This document shows positions 36,744-49,180 of a stretch of DNA of 64,000 nucleotides, one piece after another. This DNA comes from Edolisoma coerulescens. Lineage: Eukaryota; Chordata; Aves; Passeriformes; Campephagidae. The stretch is from assembly GCA_013397115.1 (NCBI GenBank), contig VWZW01004141.1, forward strand, positions 2,805,654 through 2,869,653. Reading direction: 5' to 3'. The position numbers and the translations under genes are program-made. Every line of letters begins with the position of its first letter. Position 1 is the stretch's first letter. Below the pieces are notes generated by a model. The model saw only the letters and a list, made by a program, of their open reading frames with translations. It ran no database searches and was not told where the DNA came from.

Positions 36744-38547
36744 GCAACTATTTAAATAAAGGTATTTAAACTTATATACTTATTGACTGTATATGAAGTA
36801 TTGAGAAATTCTAGCAATGAATTAAGTACACACTGTTAATATACAATCAACGCCTGAGAGAATATCTTCGGAAGTATCATGCCCTTAATTATTTTAGAAG
36901 GGTACGTGTGATTTGTCTGCTCATTTTCCTTCTAAAATATTCCTTTTGCACTGCTGGGAAATCTCATTTGGCAAATTGAATCTACTCTGATACAGTATAA
37001 AATAGTTTGTGGTTCTATTAGATGAAAGCCAGAAGAAAAAGATGCATCCAGTAATTATATTAGGAGCACGATAGGTACTGTACCTCCTTAAAAAAAGAAG
37101 TAAGAAGGAAAGAGGTTCTGGTTTTGGAAGAGCTGTGCCCCGGAAAAAGATGCAGAACTGTGTTGAATATTCATGATGGGTTTGAGTACCAGTTTACTAC
37201 AGACAGAAGCTAAATAATAGATTAAATAGACTGTTTCCTTGCTTTCATTCTGAAAGCCTTGAATGATGGGTGTGGCAGTAGTGTATTGTATTGCCTTGTA
37301 TTTTCTGAGATTTGGTTGGCATGATTGAAGCATTCTAGTTAATTAGACTGTTTTTCTGAGTACAAAAGAGCTGTGAAATTGTAGCTGTTTCTTAGATGGT
37401 AGCTGTACATGAGCCACCAAATATAAATTATGCACAAATCCATTCTCTACTGCTGTGGGTCTTCAATATTGCATAAACATTTTAGTACTTTTACTTCACT
37501 GGTAGCCTTTCAAAGTTTTGTCATGTATTCCACATAATGTCCTGTGGTGAACTTTTTTCCTGGTTTTTTTCTTGGGTGACTTGTCCCCACCATGTGACTA
37601 AAATGTTGCTGAGCTGTCTCTCCTTCCTTCAAGCAATATTCTAGAGTAGGAGCACAGTTATTGAGAAATCTGTATGAAGAGAATACATCTCTTCTGGTTT
37701 TGGTGTGTTACTATGTTATCTACTACCACATCACTTTTAAAAATGCTTTGAAGCTTAAGCCAGTGCTTCATTTCTAGTAACGTTATTTTTGAAAGCTGAA
37801 TATTTTAAAGAATTCACAATTCAGTAAGCATATATCTTAATTACTGAGATCAAACAAAGATCGAAATATGATGGTTGTACCATCAACATACAGCTAAGAT
37901 ACTTCAGCTCAATACTGTTGCAGATATCTAGACTTAGATTTACTTGGAAGGAGTGGGAGAATGTCATGTCATCAAAGCTTCAGTATGTATTTTTAAAACA
38001 GTGGGATGTGTTGGACTGCATTGAAATGTATTATTTCAGCTTTAATTCAGTTTTGTGTGTTTGCTGGCTGTACTTTCTTGTGTAGTTGATGAATTGCAAA
38101 CAGTGGAAAAGGCTAATGATTAAGCTGGTATTTAAACAGAGTAGTATTTGATTTTCATTGCCTAATGTAATTAACAAACCTTTTAAATAATGGTTTAAAT
38201 AAAAATAAATCCTACAAGGATTTATTTATTTATAACAAAATTAGAAAAGTATACTGGATACATCTAGGAAATATTCTGCTTCTTGGAAACTTTAAATTTC
38301 TATTTAGGAGCAAATGAGATAATCTTAATTTAGTTTTTTCTTGAATAAAGAAAAAGCATTTTTATATTACTTACCTAAGAAATTAGGTCTGTTTTTTAGC
38401 TGTCTCTTATGTAAAATGTCTTGGGCTAATTAAGCATCTAAAATTGCACAAAAGACACTGGCATTTCAGTAATCTGTGTTAAACTTTCTGGTGTTGTCTC
38501 TCTTGGATATGCAACAGGTCAGCGTGCTTGGCGGATAAAGGGGGAGG

Positions 38548-39122
38548 ATGGCAGGCAATAACCAGCTTTGCATTCGGCGTTGGACTACCAAGAACGTGGC
38601 CAAGTGGCTGAAAGAAGAAGGCTTCTGTGAATACGTGGATGTTTTGTGCAACAGACACAGGCTAGATGGAATTACACTGCTGACACTTACTGAGTATGAT
38701 TTACGATCCCCTCCTCTGGAAATCAAAGTCCTGGGGGACATCAAGAGGCTAATGTTGTCCATACGCAAACTGCAGAAGCAGCATATTGACGTCCTGGAAG
38801 AGCTGGGCTACACCAGTGAGGGTCACACTGGCACGGTGTGCCCAGCTGGGTCACTACAGGGGGCAGATTGGTTTTGTAACGGTGAAGTACCTCGGGACTA
38901 TGATGGACCAATTACTGACTTGAATGGTGATCAGTATCAGTATGCAAATGGAAAAAACAAACATGCCACACGAAGACTGGACCCAGAGTACTGGAAGACA
39001 GTTTTAAGTTGTGTTTATGTCTTCATAGTGTTTGGCTTTACATCATTTGTTATGGTGATAGTACACGAGCGAGTACCTGACATGCAAACTTACCCACCTC
39101 TGCCAGACATATTTCTAGATAG
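38548..39122 (+). CDS. SAMD8: SAMD8 coding exon 1 (SAM domain, first TM)
   Basis: The exon begins at ATG 38548 in a purine-rich context (ggggaggATGg) and encodes the SAM domain, the acidic/polar linker, LDPEYWKTVLSCVYVFIVFG (first membrane helix) and PPLPDIFLD. It ends GAT AG|gtaaga in phase 2. About 30 bases of 5'UTR lie between the acceptor at 38517 and the ATG. This exon holds nearly half the protein. Confidence 0.97.
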
Positions 39123-42100
39123 GTAAGAAATTTTCTTTCTAAGCAAAATAGTAATGTGATGGTTAAAATACAGTCTGTCTTTTCTTTGTTTTCAGAGTTT
39201 CATGTGCTCTGGAAGAAAGTTTCACGTGCTCTAGAAGATGTCTCTGCAAAATAGTAACAAGAGTCTAGTAAATCCTTCTGCTAAGATTGAAATGCGGATC
39301 AGCTAGATTCAAAGATTTAGTTTTAGGGGGAAATAAATGGAGCTGTTGTTCTACCTAGTTTTTATTTAGTTTTACATCTTGAACTCATTACAACACAGTA
39401 ATTAGTTAGTCCATCCTAGCATTCTAGTAAAAAGCATGATGGTCAGCTGGCATAGATATGCAGCCATATGCATTTTCTGAAATCCAGTTCCTGCTATGAA
39501 GCTTAACATGTCTTGATTATAAAAACTTTGGATGAAGGAGTATTTTGTTCTGTGAGTGAGCAAAGAAATTGAAAGCGAACAGCATTGGTACTGTATTTTT
39601 GTTGTCTTCCCACTGTCAGCTTGCTGAAAATGGTTTAGGGAAACTCTGAAGTAGAATGAAAAGACCAGCATCTCTCTTAACGGGGTATTAAACCACTGTT
39701 GGGGCTTATGCAGTACCTGCTCATTTTTTTTAAAGAAAATATTTCACTTCATGCAAAGAAGAGACACAATGGCAAAGGTCAAATTCTAGTCATTGACTAC
39801 AGGTTTAATAGAGGATAAATGTTCCCTTTGAGAAAGTGCACTTGTACCATGGAGAACTTAACTGCCTAGAGAGTTTTAAAAGATGAGCTAAACTGTTAAA
39901 AAGTTCAGCCTTTGTGATCCTCCTGTTCCTGCCAGTAATTTCCATTTTCATTAATGGCTGTCAAGAAGTCAGTAAGACTCTAATCTTTTGAGTAAGTGTG
40001 CAGAATCCCCCATAAATTTATATATAACTCAGCAAGGACAGACCACATCCAGCAGAGTGGAAGAGGGGAGAGAGAACAGGACTATGGCATTACTGAATTT
40101 TGTTCCCAGGGTGCTACCATGGTATTTATTCAGTGGGCAGGAGGATGGGGGAGGCCAGAAAGCAGCAGCCCACAAAACAATGAGAGTGGATTACTACAAA
40201 GCTCGTGTTTGAGCAGTGCTTTGCTACCCTTTGGTATCAGGAGGAGCACAAAACTATGAGGAGCAGCTTCTCTTGAAATCTGTTGATACGTATTTTGATG
40301 ACTGAAAAGTGGAAATTGTTATGGTGCCTTATGTGTGCAAGAAGGTCTTAAATCTTTTGACAGAGAAGGCTGAAAGATCTGCATGTAGTGATTATCACTG
40401 AAAATTTGAAAACAATTATTATTTTCCCTGATACTTTTCTGTGAAGTTCTGCTTCATGACAAGTATTTAAGATTTTTGGCCTTGCAGCATTTAATTCATT
40501 GTGTTGACATAGCATTCTTACAAGCATAAGCAGCATAATTGACATGATGCAAGTTTTTGTCAGAATGAAAAAGGTTGTTGTGAAACAATGGTAGAGAAAC
40601 ACATCCTGTTAGTAAGTCATGTGTAAATTAAGAGAGCATACTGGAGATTTTCCCTGACTTAGTGAATTCTGTGTAAACATCTGCTGGAAACACATTATGA
40701 GGAAGGAGATATTGTAAATGAATATATTTCAAATTCTATTTCAGTCAGTCTAACAAAAGAATTTTTGGCTGTAGTTTATACTATTGTCAGATGAATGCAA
40801 ATTAGTTTTGAGGTTAGAACTTCATATGCCTTTATTTTCAATAGTGATACTAGGGAAAAAAATTAAGCCTTCGTATTAACTTTTCTTGCTTTGTCCTTTT
40901 TTTTAGCGTCCCCAGGATACCATGGGCTTTTGCTATGACTGAAGTATGTGGTGTAATTCTTTGCTACATTTGGCTCTTGGTTCTTCTGCTTCACAAACAC
41001 AGGTAGATTTTATAAAATCCAAATTAACTGGTACTTCGATGCAGAGAAAAGACCATAACAAGAATTTATGATGATTGTTTAAGAATTTCCATTCAGTAAG
41101 AATCTTGTCAACTCATAGTATATCTCTGTTAATTTGGATTAGGGAGGATTTAATCAAGAATGATGGCTTGTGAATCTTACAAAGGAGTAATCTGAATTTA
41201 CTTTTCTACCATATTTTTAAGTAATTTCCTTCAGAGCACAGATATTTCAGAGAGTTGTCAGTATATACACTCATACCATAACAGTTTTGTATATAAGAAA
41301 GTGCTATGAGAATCAATTTCCACAGGATGTCTGAGCCAGCCCGGCAGTTTGCTTTCACTGAGGGGTAGAAAATGCTTTTGTGTTCATGCATATTTTAAGT
41401 TAAATTTTCACCGGTTCATTGATTTTTATCAATTTGCCAACAGAAGGCATGAGTGCCAAAGAACAAGAGTAGCTGCAGGGGTGGAGATGTACCTTTTGGT
41501 GACAGTCAGCTTGCTACAGTGTCTCACCCTGTCATGTGGAACCATATTTTTACAGTACTACTTAATTTAGAAAAAAAAAAAAAGTTATTGTGAAACTTGC
41601 AGTAATGATGACAGGACTTAATGGGATTAAGTTGGGGTGAGGTGAAATGTTTTTATGGTAACTTCCCTGATCTCAGCTCCTGTGTACTTTTCCCAGATCT
41701 ATCCTTCTGCGCAGGCTGTGCAGCCTCATGGGGACAGTGTTTCTATTACGTTGCGTTACAATGTTTGTTACCTCACTCTCTGTGCCAGGCCAGCACTTGC
41801 AGTGTACTGGAAAGGTAAAAACTTCAAATGCTTTAAATTATTTTTCCTGTTTTCTTTTGTAAAAAAATACTTAAGATGTGATTCAGATTGTTGCGACCGT
41901 AGTGTTAGATACGTGTTTTTTAAGAACATCATGTTTGCCTCCTGTTTCCTTGCCCTTGTATTAATTACCGTATGCAGGCAAGCATCCCTAGGGGTCTTAG
42001 AAGCACTTGCCACTTTGGGAGAGTATGTGGTTATTTGGTGCAAGGTGTTCAGAATGTTTCACACTGTAAACCAGAGAGAGTACATCAAAGAGGCGTGCAC

Positions 42101-43946
42101 TTAAGCTACTGACTTAATGAAAAACAACTGAAGGGGAAGTAATTGCTTCTTTGTCTTGTTGGTTGCATGGTTTTGAAAAAAAAACAATGAACTATTATTA
42201 TTTCACCCCTTCTCATAAGGGATATTCCTTAGAACATGGGATTTTTTGGTTTCATCCTAACTTTTAGTTAGGAGAGGTTTGAGCTGAACAAGTGGAAAGC
42301 TTGACAATGACGCATTTGGGAGGCTGATTATATTCAAAGAAAGGTGGCAGGCTCTGTGGGTAAATCACTTGGAACAAAATACTTGCTCTAAATTCCAATA
42401 TTCATCAGAGGTATGATGAATACAATTAGTAATTGTAGTTATTAATGTGAGTCATTGCCACACTGAAATCCAAAGATGTGCTAACCTGCATTTTAATAAA
42501 AGACACAACATGATAAATGGTATTAAACAAACATAGTGCAATACAGCTAACTTTAAGGACATGCTGTTTGGGCAGTGGGGTTGGAACTTAGTAAAGGTTA
42601 ATGTCACTATTTTTCAGTTGTATGGCAATGTTTGGGCAAAACTCCAGAGGGCATTTGCAATATGGAGTGGCTTTGGAATGACTCTGACTGGAGTACATAC
42701 GTGTGGAGATTACATGTTCAGTGGTCACACTGTCGTCCTGACCATGCTGAACTTCTTTGTCACAGAATGTAAGTACAGAGTGTCAATACTCAAATGTCCT
42801 TAAGAACATGTACAGCCAGAGGTGCGAGAGTGTAAACACTTGAATGTCCTTAAGAATATCTGCTCCTTGACCTCCTCAAGAAGTTCATTTAAGCAAACAA
42901 ATACAAATTCAGATTGCTGTGCTCTTTCTCAGGTTTGTGACAGTCAAGTCACCTCCTTGAATGGGGGGATGAATAAGGCACTTTTCAATGAACATGTGAG
43001 CCAAGAAATTAGAAAGGCTTTCTGGCTTGCTACTGGGAGAGTACTTGGGAAGATACTTAGGATTGTCTGTTACTATTCCCTTCCCTAGGTATCTGCCACT
43101 GACTCCTGTCAGCCAAAATACCTGGTGAGGTTTCGGTACGTTTAGTATGATCCATAAAGCCAGACACCAAACCCCTTAATGAGTGAGAATATATTAAACA
43201 GTACTACCCTTCTGTAAACACCAACAGTGATTTTATACATATTATAGCAAGCAAAGATAATTAGTTTGAGTTCAACTATGATGGAATGACTGCAATAACA
43301 GTAATATAGCTTTCATTACATGTTCTTCCTTATCACATAGAAAAAGCGTGATTTTCATTAAAAGAAGTTGGTTGAACAAAGACTTCTGCTTTGCAGGGTG
43401 CCAAACCATTTGAGGATGTTCTTGTTAACCCAGAAACGCATTTGTAAATGAAGTCATGAAGTGATAGATATATATAACTTGTGTGGTTGTTTTTGTTGGA
43501 TTTATTGGACCTTATACAATATTTCTGAATGAAGAGAGTAACTTCATCTCATTTTTGGATGAAAAGTCTGTATAAAAACTTGGAATGTCTAGGCCTGATT
43601 TTTGAGACATTCAAGGTTGATCACTTTCTGTTTTCTCCTAGATACACCAAGGAGCTGGAACTTCTTGCACACTTTGTCCTGGGTCCTGAATCTCTTTGGA
43701 ATCTTCTTCATTTTGGCTGCACATGAACATTATTCTATAGATGTCTTCATTGCCTTTTACATCACTACAAGACTCTTTTTGTATTACCATACATTGGCTA
43801 ATACTAGAGCATATCAACAGAGTAGGAGAGCAAGGATATGGTTTCCAATGTTTTCTTTTTTTGAATGCAATGTTAATGGTACTGTTCCCAATGAGTATTG
43901 CTGGCCCTTTTCAAAACCTACTATACTAAAAAGATTAATTGGTTGA
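38548..43946 (+). CDS. SAMD8: Sphingomyelin synthase-related protein 1 (SMSr), five coding exons, 414 aa
   Basis: Exons 38548-39122, 40907-41002, 41697-41814, 42618-42768 and 43642-43946 join in frame (575+96+118+151+305 = 1245 bases) into 414 aa plus stop; the human protein has 415. All borders are GT/AG, with intron phases 2, 2, 0, 1. The product is the ER-resident ceramide phosphoethanolamine synthase, which transfers the head group from phosphatidylethanolamine to ceramide at low capacity and is implicated in control of ER ceramide. Visible parts are an N-terminal SAM domain (about residues 9-76), a linker, then membrane segments (about 151-173, 200-220, 226-251 and further hydrophobic helices through about 390). 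The active-site set of the SMS/LPP fold is present: CGDYMFSGHT with His300, and HEHYSIDV with His343 and Asp347. Asp347 corresponds to the catalytic Asp348 of human SMSr, one residue offset by the shorter chain. The start is the ATG giving MAGNNQLCIRRWTTK, as in orthologues. No damage was seen. Confidence 0.97.
39123..40906 (+). other. SAMD8 intron between coding exons 1 and 2
   Basis: About 1.8 kb with donor ag|gtaaga and acceptor tttttttag. Near its start the phrase catgtgctctggaagaaagtttcacgtgctctagaag repeats imperfectly. No extra exon was recognised. Confidence 0.85.
40907..41002 (+). CDS. SAMD8: SAMD8 coding exon 2 (second TM)
   Basis: A 96-base exon encodes SVPRIPWAFAMTEVCG and the hydrophobic VILCYIWLLVLLLHKH segment. 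The acceptor is ttttttttag and the donor AG|gtagat. Phase is 2 on both sides. Confidence 0.96.
41003..41696 (+). other. SAMD8 intron between coding exons 2 and 3
   Basis: About 0.7 kb with donor gtagat and acceptor cttttcccag. It contains a short poly(A) near 41571-41583 and no recognised exon. Confidence 0.85.
41697..41814 (+). CDS. SAMD8: SAMD8 coding exon 3
   Basis: A 118-base exon encodes RSILLRRLCSLMGTVFLLRC, then VTMFVTSLSVPGQHLQCTGK. The RR(L)CS...R arrangement and the SVPGQHLQC loop are typical of the SMS family. It ends on a complete Lys codon (phase 0) at donor AAG|gtaaaa. Confidence 0.96.
41815..42617 (+). other. SAMD8 intron between coding exons 3 and 4
   Basis: About 0.8 kb with acceptor atttttcag. 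No recognised exon. The plus frame of exon 3 stays open for a while into this intron but loses family similarity at the donor. Confidence 0.85.
42618..42768 (+). CDS. SAMD8: SAMD8 coding exon 4 (first catalytic motif)
   Basis: A 151-base exon encodes LYGNVWAKLQRAFAIWSGFG, then MTLTGVHTCGDYMFSGHT with His300, and VVLTMLNFFVTE. The donor is GAA T|gtaagt, phase 1. The human sequence reads IYGSVWEKLHRAF at the start, so substitutions there are conservative. Confidence 0.97.
42769..43641 (+). other. SAMD8 intron between coding exons 4 and 5
   Basis: About 0.87 kb with donor gtaagt and acceptor ttttctcctag. Just after the donor lies an imperfect duplication with a period near 50 bases (gagtgtcaatactcaaatgtccttaag against gagtgtaaacacttgaatgtccttaag, each shown in part). 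No extra exon was recognised. Confidence 0.85.
42778..42860 (+). repeat. Imperfect ~50-bp direct duplication beside SAMD8 exon 4
   Basis: A segment beginning gagtgt and containing aatgtccttaagaa occurs at 42778 and again at 42828 with a few substitutions. It begins within ten bases of the exon 4 donor but does not include it. Confidence 0.7.
43642..43946 (+). CDS. SAMD8: SAMD8 coding exon 5 (second catalytic motif, C-terminus)
   Basis: The exon encodes YTPRSWNFLHTLSWVLNLFG, then IFFILAAHEHYSIDVFIAFY with His343 and Asp347, the helix TTRLFLYYHTLANTRAYQQS and the cytosolic tail FSFFECNVNGTVPNEYCWPF, ending KRLIG and TGA at 43944-43946. The motif HYSxDVxxAFYxTxRLFxYYH is intact. Confidence 0.97.
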
Positions 43947-44962
43947 AGACTCTGTGGGTCAGTTCAGATTTTTATGAAGCGTTATGACTAAGATCCTACA
44001 AGGCTAGCTACAAGGTGGAAGTCAAGTAACATTTTTCACTCTGTGATCTCCTCCTTGCCTTGTTTCTTAGATTCTTGGCCATAAAATGGGGTTCCCATAC
44101 TTTACAGGAATGTGATTTGTTTTCGCTTTGTGAAAATAGAAAACAATGCAGGGATGGGTAAAGGCTATCAGTGAAGCATGAATATAAACCAGAATACTGC
44201 TACCCTTGGTAAGGTTCTGTGTGAATGTTTATGGAACATTAACCTCAAATATATGCTTGTATTAAATATAATACACCATTTACAGGTCCAGATAATCTCT
44301 GTTACCCGAGTGCCAGCCTTTACATATACTGATGAAAAAATTAGAACCCTATGAAGCCTTTCTTTTAAAACAGTCATAAATGTTATTTTCAAAACAAACT
44401 GTGTATATTTAAAGATTGAGGAGGTCTGTGTCATAATGAAGAAAGCAGTATAGTTCCTTGCTGAGAGGGTCTCTTAACTGTTCAATTAGAGGTCTTGACA
44501 GTATAAATGGTCTGCATACAGGTTGCCAAAAATGGAAGTCTGCCTTGTGGCTGTGCAGTGATGGTATTTTTTTTAATGAGAACTTACTTAGTCTAGTCTA
44601 TCAGTTGTCTATATGGTTGTTTTAGCACTTGAAAGTTTTCCCTTTTGTATTTAAATGAGTTAAAGTAAGTGGAACATCCACTGAAAGTAAACTTAGCTTT
44701 AGTGAGTATAAAGCCACAAAGTAACTTTTGTGTGGTCTTAATTGCTTTAAACCCAAATCCATGCATGCTTTTCCGGAGCAATTCTTTAACATTGGAAAAA
44801 CAGAACAGTTGTCTTCGTGTATCTTACTGTCCTGTAAATGGATGGGAAAAATGCATGTAGTAACTCTTTCAGGAATAGTAATAATAGTGAGTGTTGGAAA
44901 TAGTGCTCATGTTGATGTATGTTTTAGCACTCTGGTGTCAACAATATGGTGAATATCTCTGG

Positions 44963-44978
44963 ATATATATATATATAT
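44963..44978 (+). repeat. (AT)8 microsatellite
   Basis: Eight perfect AT units in the presumed SAMD8 3'UTR. Confidence 0.9.
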
Positions 44979-44992
44979 GCGCACAGGATATT

Positions 44993-45010
44993 TGTTTATA
45001 TATATAAACA
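44993..45010. repeat. 18-bp perfect palindrome
   Basis: The sequence tgtttatatatataaaca equals its own reverse complement. It lies 15 bases after the (AT)8 repeat in the presumed SAMD8 3'UTR. As RNA it would form at most a weak AU hairpin. Confidence 0.85.
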
Positions 45011-48000
45011 CAGTATATGTTTTTCTAACAACTATGAAAAGAAAACTAGTGTTCTTAAATTAAGTTGCTCATTTACTACACTGAAAGATAAAAGTACCAT
45101 AAACAGTTGAGTTTTGCTTGTTGAAAAAACCAGACCACAACCCACAACAAAACATCCCCAAAAACCTCAAACCAACACTCCGAGTCCATAGTGCATAAGC
45201 AAGGGTCACACAAGGGTTGGTGATCTCTTAGGCAGTGGATTGTAAGGGGACAATACCAATGTTGTCTATAGAGACTTGAAATTATATTTGTGCTAAATGA
45301 AAACTGACAGATACAAGGTACAAAATCATTTAAATGGTATAGACCTTTTAATTTGATTATTGCAAATTCAGAATAGGTAAGATGTGCAAAAGGTAGTGTA
45401 AGTCAGCTTTAGAAAGTTACACAAAGCATTTCCATCTTGGTACAAGCTGACTTAATGGGCACAATGTACTTGTGTGTGCATGGAAATGAATACATTTGGA
45501 GTTTGCAAGGTTTTGTGTTTGAAGGCTTGTAACCTGCTGTGGGCTACTCCTTGCTGTACTGTGTTCCTTTCATAAACCTTGATTCTACTGACTTGACTAC
45601 CTTACACTCTTTGTAGTATATTACTTTTGTAACTTAATTTGGCTCCTATTCCACTGAGGAATTACGCATCTTGGAGTATCTCTGCCAACTCTATTGAGCA
45701 CATGTACACTGTACTATTCCAGAGGTTTTTATATTTGTAACATTCCAATTTTTTAGCAAAATTGCAGGTTTAATACTATATTGTTCAATCTACCATAGGC
45801 TGATGGCTTTTGCCATCCAAATTGGGGGAGTATGCATACACTTACAAAAAAAGGAGAAAATATTCTGAAAGATTTAAAGACTTGCCATTTGCTGCTCTTA
45901 ACTTTCTGATTTCAGAAAGGCAATTTGAACATTCCTCTTGAGACTTCATAATGAAAGAGCTCTATTTGTTAATTTATATTTGCCTTTGCAATGCACACAG
46001 TTATGAATGCTATTTTTCTAAACTCTAGGAAACATCTGTTCTCAGGATGTGTGGGATAGTAATCTGAGTTATATGGAGAGGTATGCAATTCAACTTGCAA
46101 AGCTGTTGATTCTGAAAATAACCATTGGAGTGGTAACTGGCTTAACTGTGTCTAAACTGAAATACTATTCTACAATTTACACATGCAGGAGAATTTTCAA
46201 GTACAGCCCAGTGTAACAATGTTTACATAAACTAAAGCTATCATTTCAATATTTTTATTTTTTGTAATGAAGTTCATATACTTTGAAACGTAAGGATTCT
46301 TTGTTCTAATTTAATTTTTCAAATTCTGTTAAGTAAATTGTGTTTTAAATCAGCCTCGCCTATAATTTTTTTTTAAAATAAGCTTGTTCTTTTTTGCTGT
46401 TTCCCTTGATGCTAGGTATCTAAGTCCAGGATAAGTAATATAAAAAGGTTGGTTTTGTTAGCATTGGAGTGGGTTAAAACAACGTCAGGGTAATTGTCCT
46501 CTGCTATTTTGGAAGTTCATTTTGTCTGTCTGTAAACATGCAAGAGGAAAGCTGGAAATTGATAGAAGACAGAAAAATCTGATCTTGCTTGCAAAAGAGC
46601 ACAGGTCAGTCTGTAAAGTTGGGAATGTAAGCTTTATTGTTAATTAGATGGAAAGAAGTTGCAAGTAACTGATAGGCTTAACATTTTGTACCTCCTTTTG
46701 AAAGAGTCAGTGTTTTAAAAGCATTTTGCTGCTTCTGTTGCTGACAAGCACTTTTAAGTAAAGACAGCACAGCACCATTGGGCCTTGGATTTAATGCTTA
46801 GTATGTTCGGGGATGTCTTCCTTTATGTTCACACACCAGCCTTTTTGCTCTCCTTTAACATGTTGCACCTCTTTTGTGCTAAGTTGTCTCTGAGGTCTGT
46901 GTGAGTGCCCACATAACCTGAATTCAGAGTAATGAATGAATTACTGTGTAATGCCAACAAGTGCAAGTGTCTTAACAACATTAGTACTACAAAGTGCACA
47001 AACTAATCAAGTAGCAAAGTATGAAATTATTAACTGTATATACAAAAGAAGGGGAGGGTCACATTTTTTTGCTAGCTTAGCAATTTTAGTAATATTTGAG
47101 ACTTGGCAATAGGGTTGAGTTCTTCCTTATTAGTTTGGGGATATGTGTGCACATACCTGCAAGTGATAGACACACAGGCTCTTCCCCCATCCTTTTTCTT
47201 TGGTTTTTTTTGTACCTTATGACACAGTTTCTTATAATAGCTTTCTTTGCCTTTCATTTTTCATTTCTGAAAGATCCCTTAAGTGGGTTATGACATTACA
47301 CCTACACAGAATTAGACCTTCATAGATGTGTTTTTTAACAAATTCTGATTACACTGACAAAAACTTACAAAAGGATCTTTAGGCAAGGTTCCTCCAGCAC
47401 AGCTTGAACAATGCTATAGAAAGCTTCCATATAGGCAAATAATCTTCATGTCCTGTGGCAAACATGACAACACTTACACAAAGTGTCAGTACAGAAATGT
47501 AGATAGGCCTGAAGTATTTAAATGTCCAAGACTAGCAAGAATTGGATCCTGTAAGTGCACTGCTTTATTTGTATGCTTAAATTCAAGCAAATTACTAAAT
47601 ACTCTTGACTTCAGTGAGTGTTATCATTTTAGTTTAAACATTTTTTTTGGGTAAGGCCAAGTGCATACTGTGTGTGGTATACTGCTACAGTAATGGGAAT
47701 AGGTAATGTCGCTTTACTTTTGGTTTTCTCTGATGTCTCCCCCTCTATCTACTGTAGAAGAAAACATTCCAGTAGAATTTCAAAGAAATAGCTACTTAAC
47801 TGGCTTCTGAGAGAAGATATCTGTAAAAAACCAAAATACTCTAAATAAGACCTTGATAGTTACCTGCTTTAAGAAGCATAGGTCAGTTAAATGATTTGGG
47901 AAAAAAAGTTATTTTTTGATGGAAGTGTGTTAAATAAGGTCATTTAGAATTACTGAAACCCTCCAAGGAGGATAAAAGCACAGGTTCCTATAATCTTCTT

Positions 48001-49174
48001 TTCTGTACAGCTGTGTCTCACGTAGTGCCAAAAAGAGTTTAAGAGGAAAGAGTTGAACTCAGACACCAGTACAAGCCTTTTGCATCAATTAATGCCTCCT
48101 TGTTTTTAACCACTGCTTGCATGCTTAGTGATATACTTGTCCATTACTATTTAGCTCATTTTTTGATGTATGAAAGAACACTTGGTTTTCCAGTATCAGT
48201 CATGGAAAGAAAACCCCAAACAGTAGGTTTTATGGACCTGGAGTGTAACAAAAATAACTTACAACAATTATGATAGTTTTTCATCCTGTCCATGTAGTTC
48301 CTACTGAAGAGTTAGGGAGAATATGCAGTAATCTACAGACAATACTGATTTTTTTTTTTGTTTAATAACCTAGGGTACCTTTTTAGGAATCTGACCTGTA
48401 ACTATAAAAACCACCACGGTCTTGTCAAGATGGAAATATATTTGACAGAAGTCCTAGCAGTGAGACAGCTTACACTCTTGAGTTACTTTGTGCATGTAGA
48501 CTTCAACAATAAGGGTTGATTTATAAAATTACTATTTCTGATCTGTCTTTGACCTTGTCTTATCCTAATTGAAACAGTCTTCCCAGGGGAAAAGAAGTCC
48601 TTTGGAATGAATCTACTGATGTCTTCGTCATTATATGAATAAAAACCCCTCACAAAAAACCTCAAACACTACAGTAGTGTGAACACTGAACCTTCCATTT
48701 AGCAGTATGCTGCAGACTTACCAGTTGTATCCTAACAAATTTGCAGTGAGTATTATGTACATAATTCAGTGATATGCACATTTTAATAGCCAGTTTGTAA
48801 TACGTATGAGAACTTGAGGTGATAAATGTGGAGCACAATAACCTGACTGTGTAGTTAGAAAGACTAACTGTAACTTAGTTTTTGTTCTTCCAATTCAGTT
48901 TTGTCAAAAAAGGAGAAATTTTGTCAAATTTGAGAAAACACAAACTGCATTGTACATGGTACTGAACATAATAAGGATGTAGAAGGCTTTTCACACTGAA
49001 CAGTTACTTTGGTTTTGTTCTGACTGGGAAAATAGTGTTATCTAATGGCTAGAAGATATGCCAGTGAAGTTTGGAGTACTGTAAATAAGTAAATATTGTT
49101 TTGATTCTAAACTCAGATTGAATTAATATATTGTTTTATATCTTTGTTGTGTTAAACATATTTAAAAATACTAA

Positions 49175-49180
49175 AATAAA
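49175..49180 (+). terminator. SAMD8: Canonical poly(A) signal, probable SAMD8 distal 3' end
   Basis: AATAAA sits in ctaaaataaaatatttg, with a T/G-rich stretch (tcattgtctgtttgcagtgtg in parts) some 55 bases downstream. Position, about 5.2 kb after the stop, fits the long SAMD8 UTR. Confidence 0.5.

Larger units (their letters stand above)
31300..38517 (+). other. SAMD8 intron 1 (approximate)
   Basis: About 7.2 kb separates the CpG island from the first coding exon. It contains a candidate alternative 5'UTR exon (32001-32153), a solo LTR (about 35999-36491) and a 16-base T run (36728-36743). Otherwise it is AT-rich with no recognised coding exon. The acceptor is tgcaacag at 38510-38517. Confidence 0.65.

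Noticed and set aside
41655..42104. 149-codon plus frame overlapping SAMD8 coding exon 3
   Set aside because: It reads the exon in another frame and runs on into the intron; the true frame is fixed by homology and by matching splice phases.
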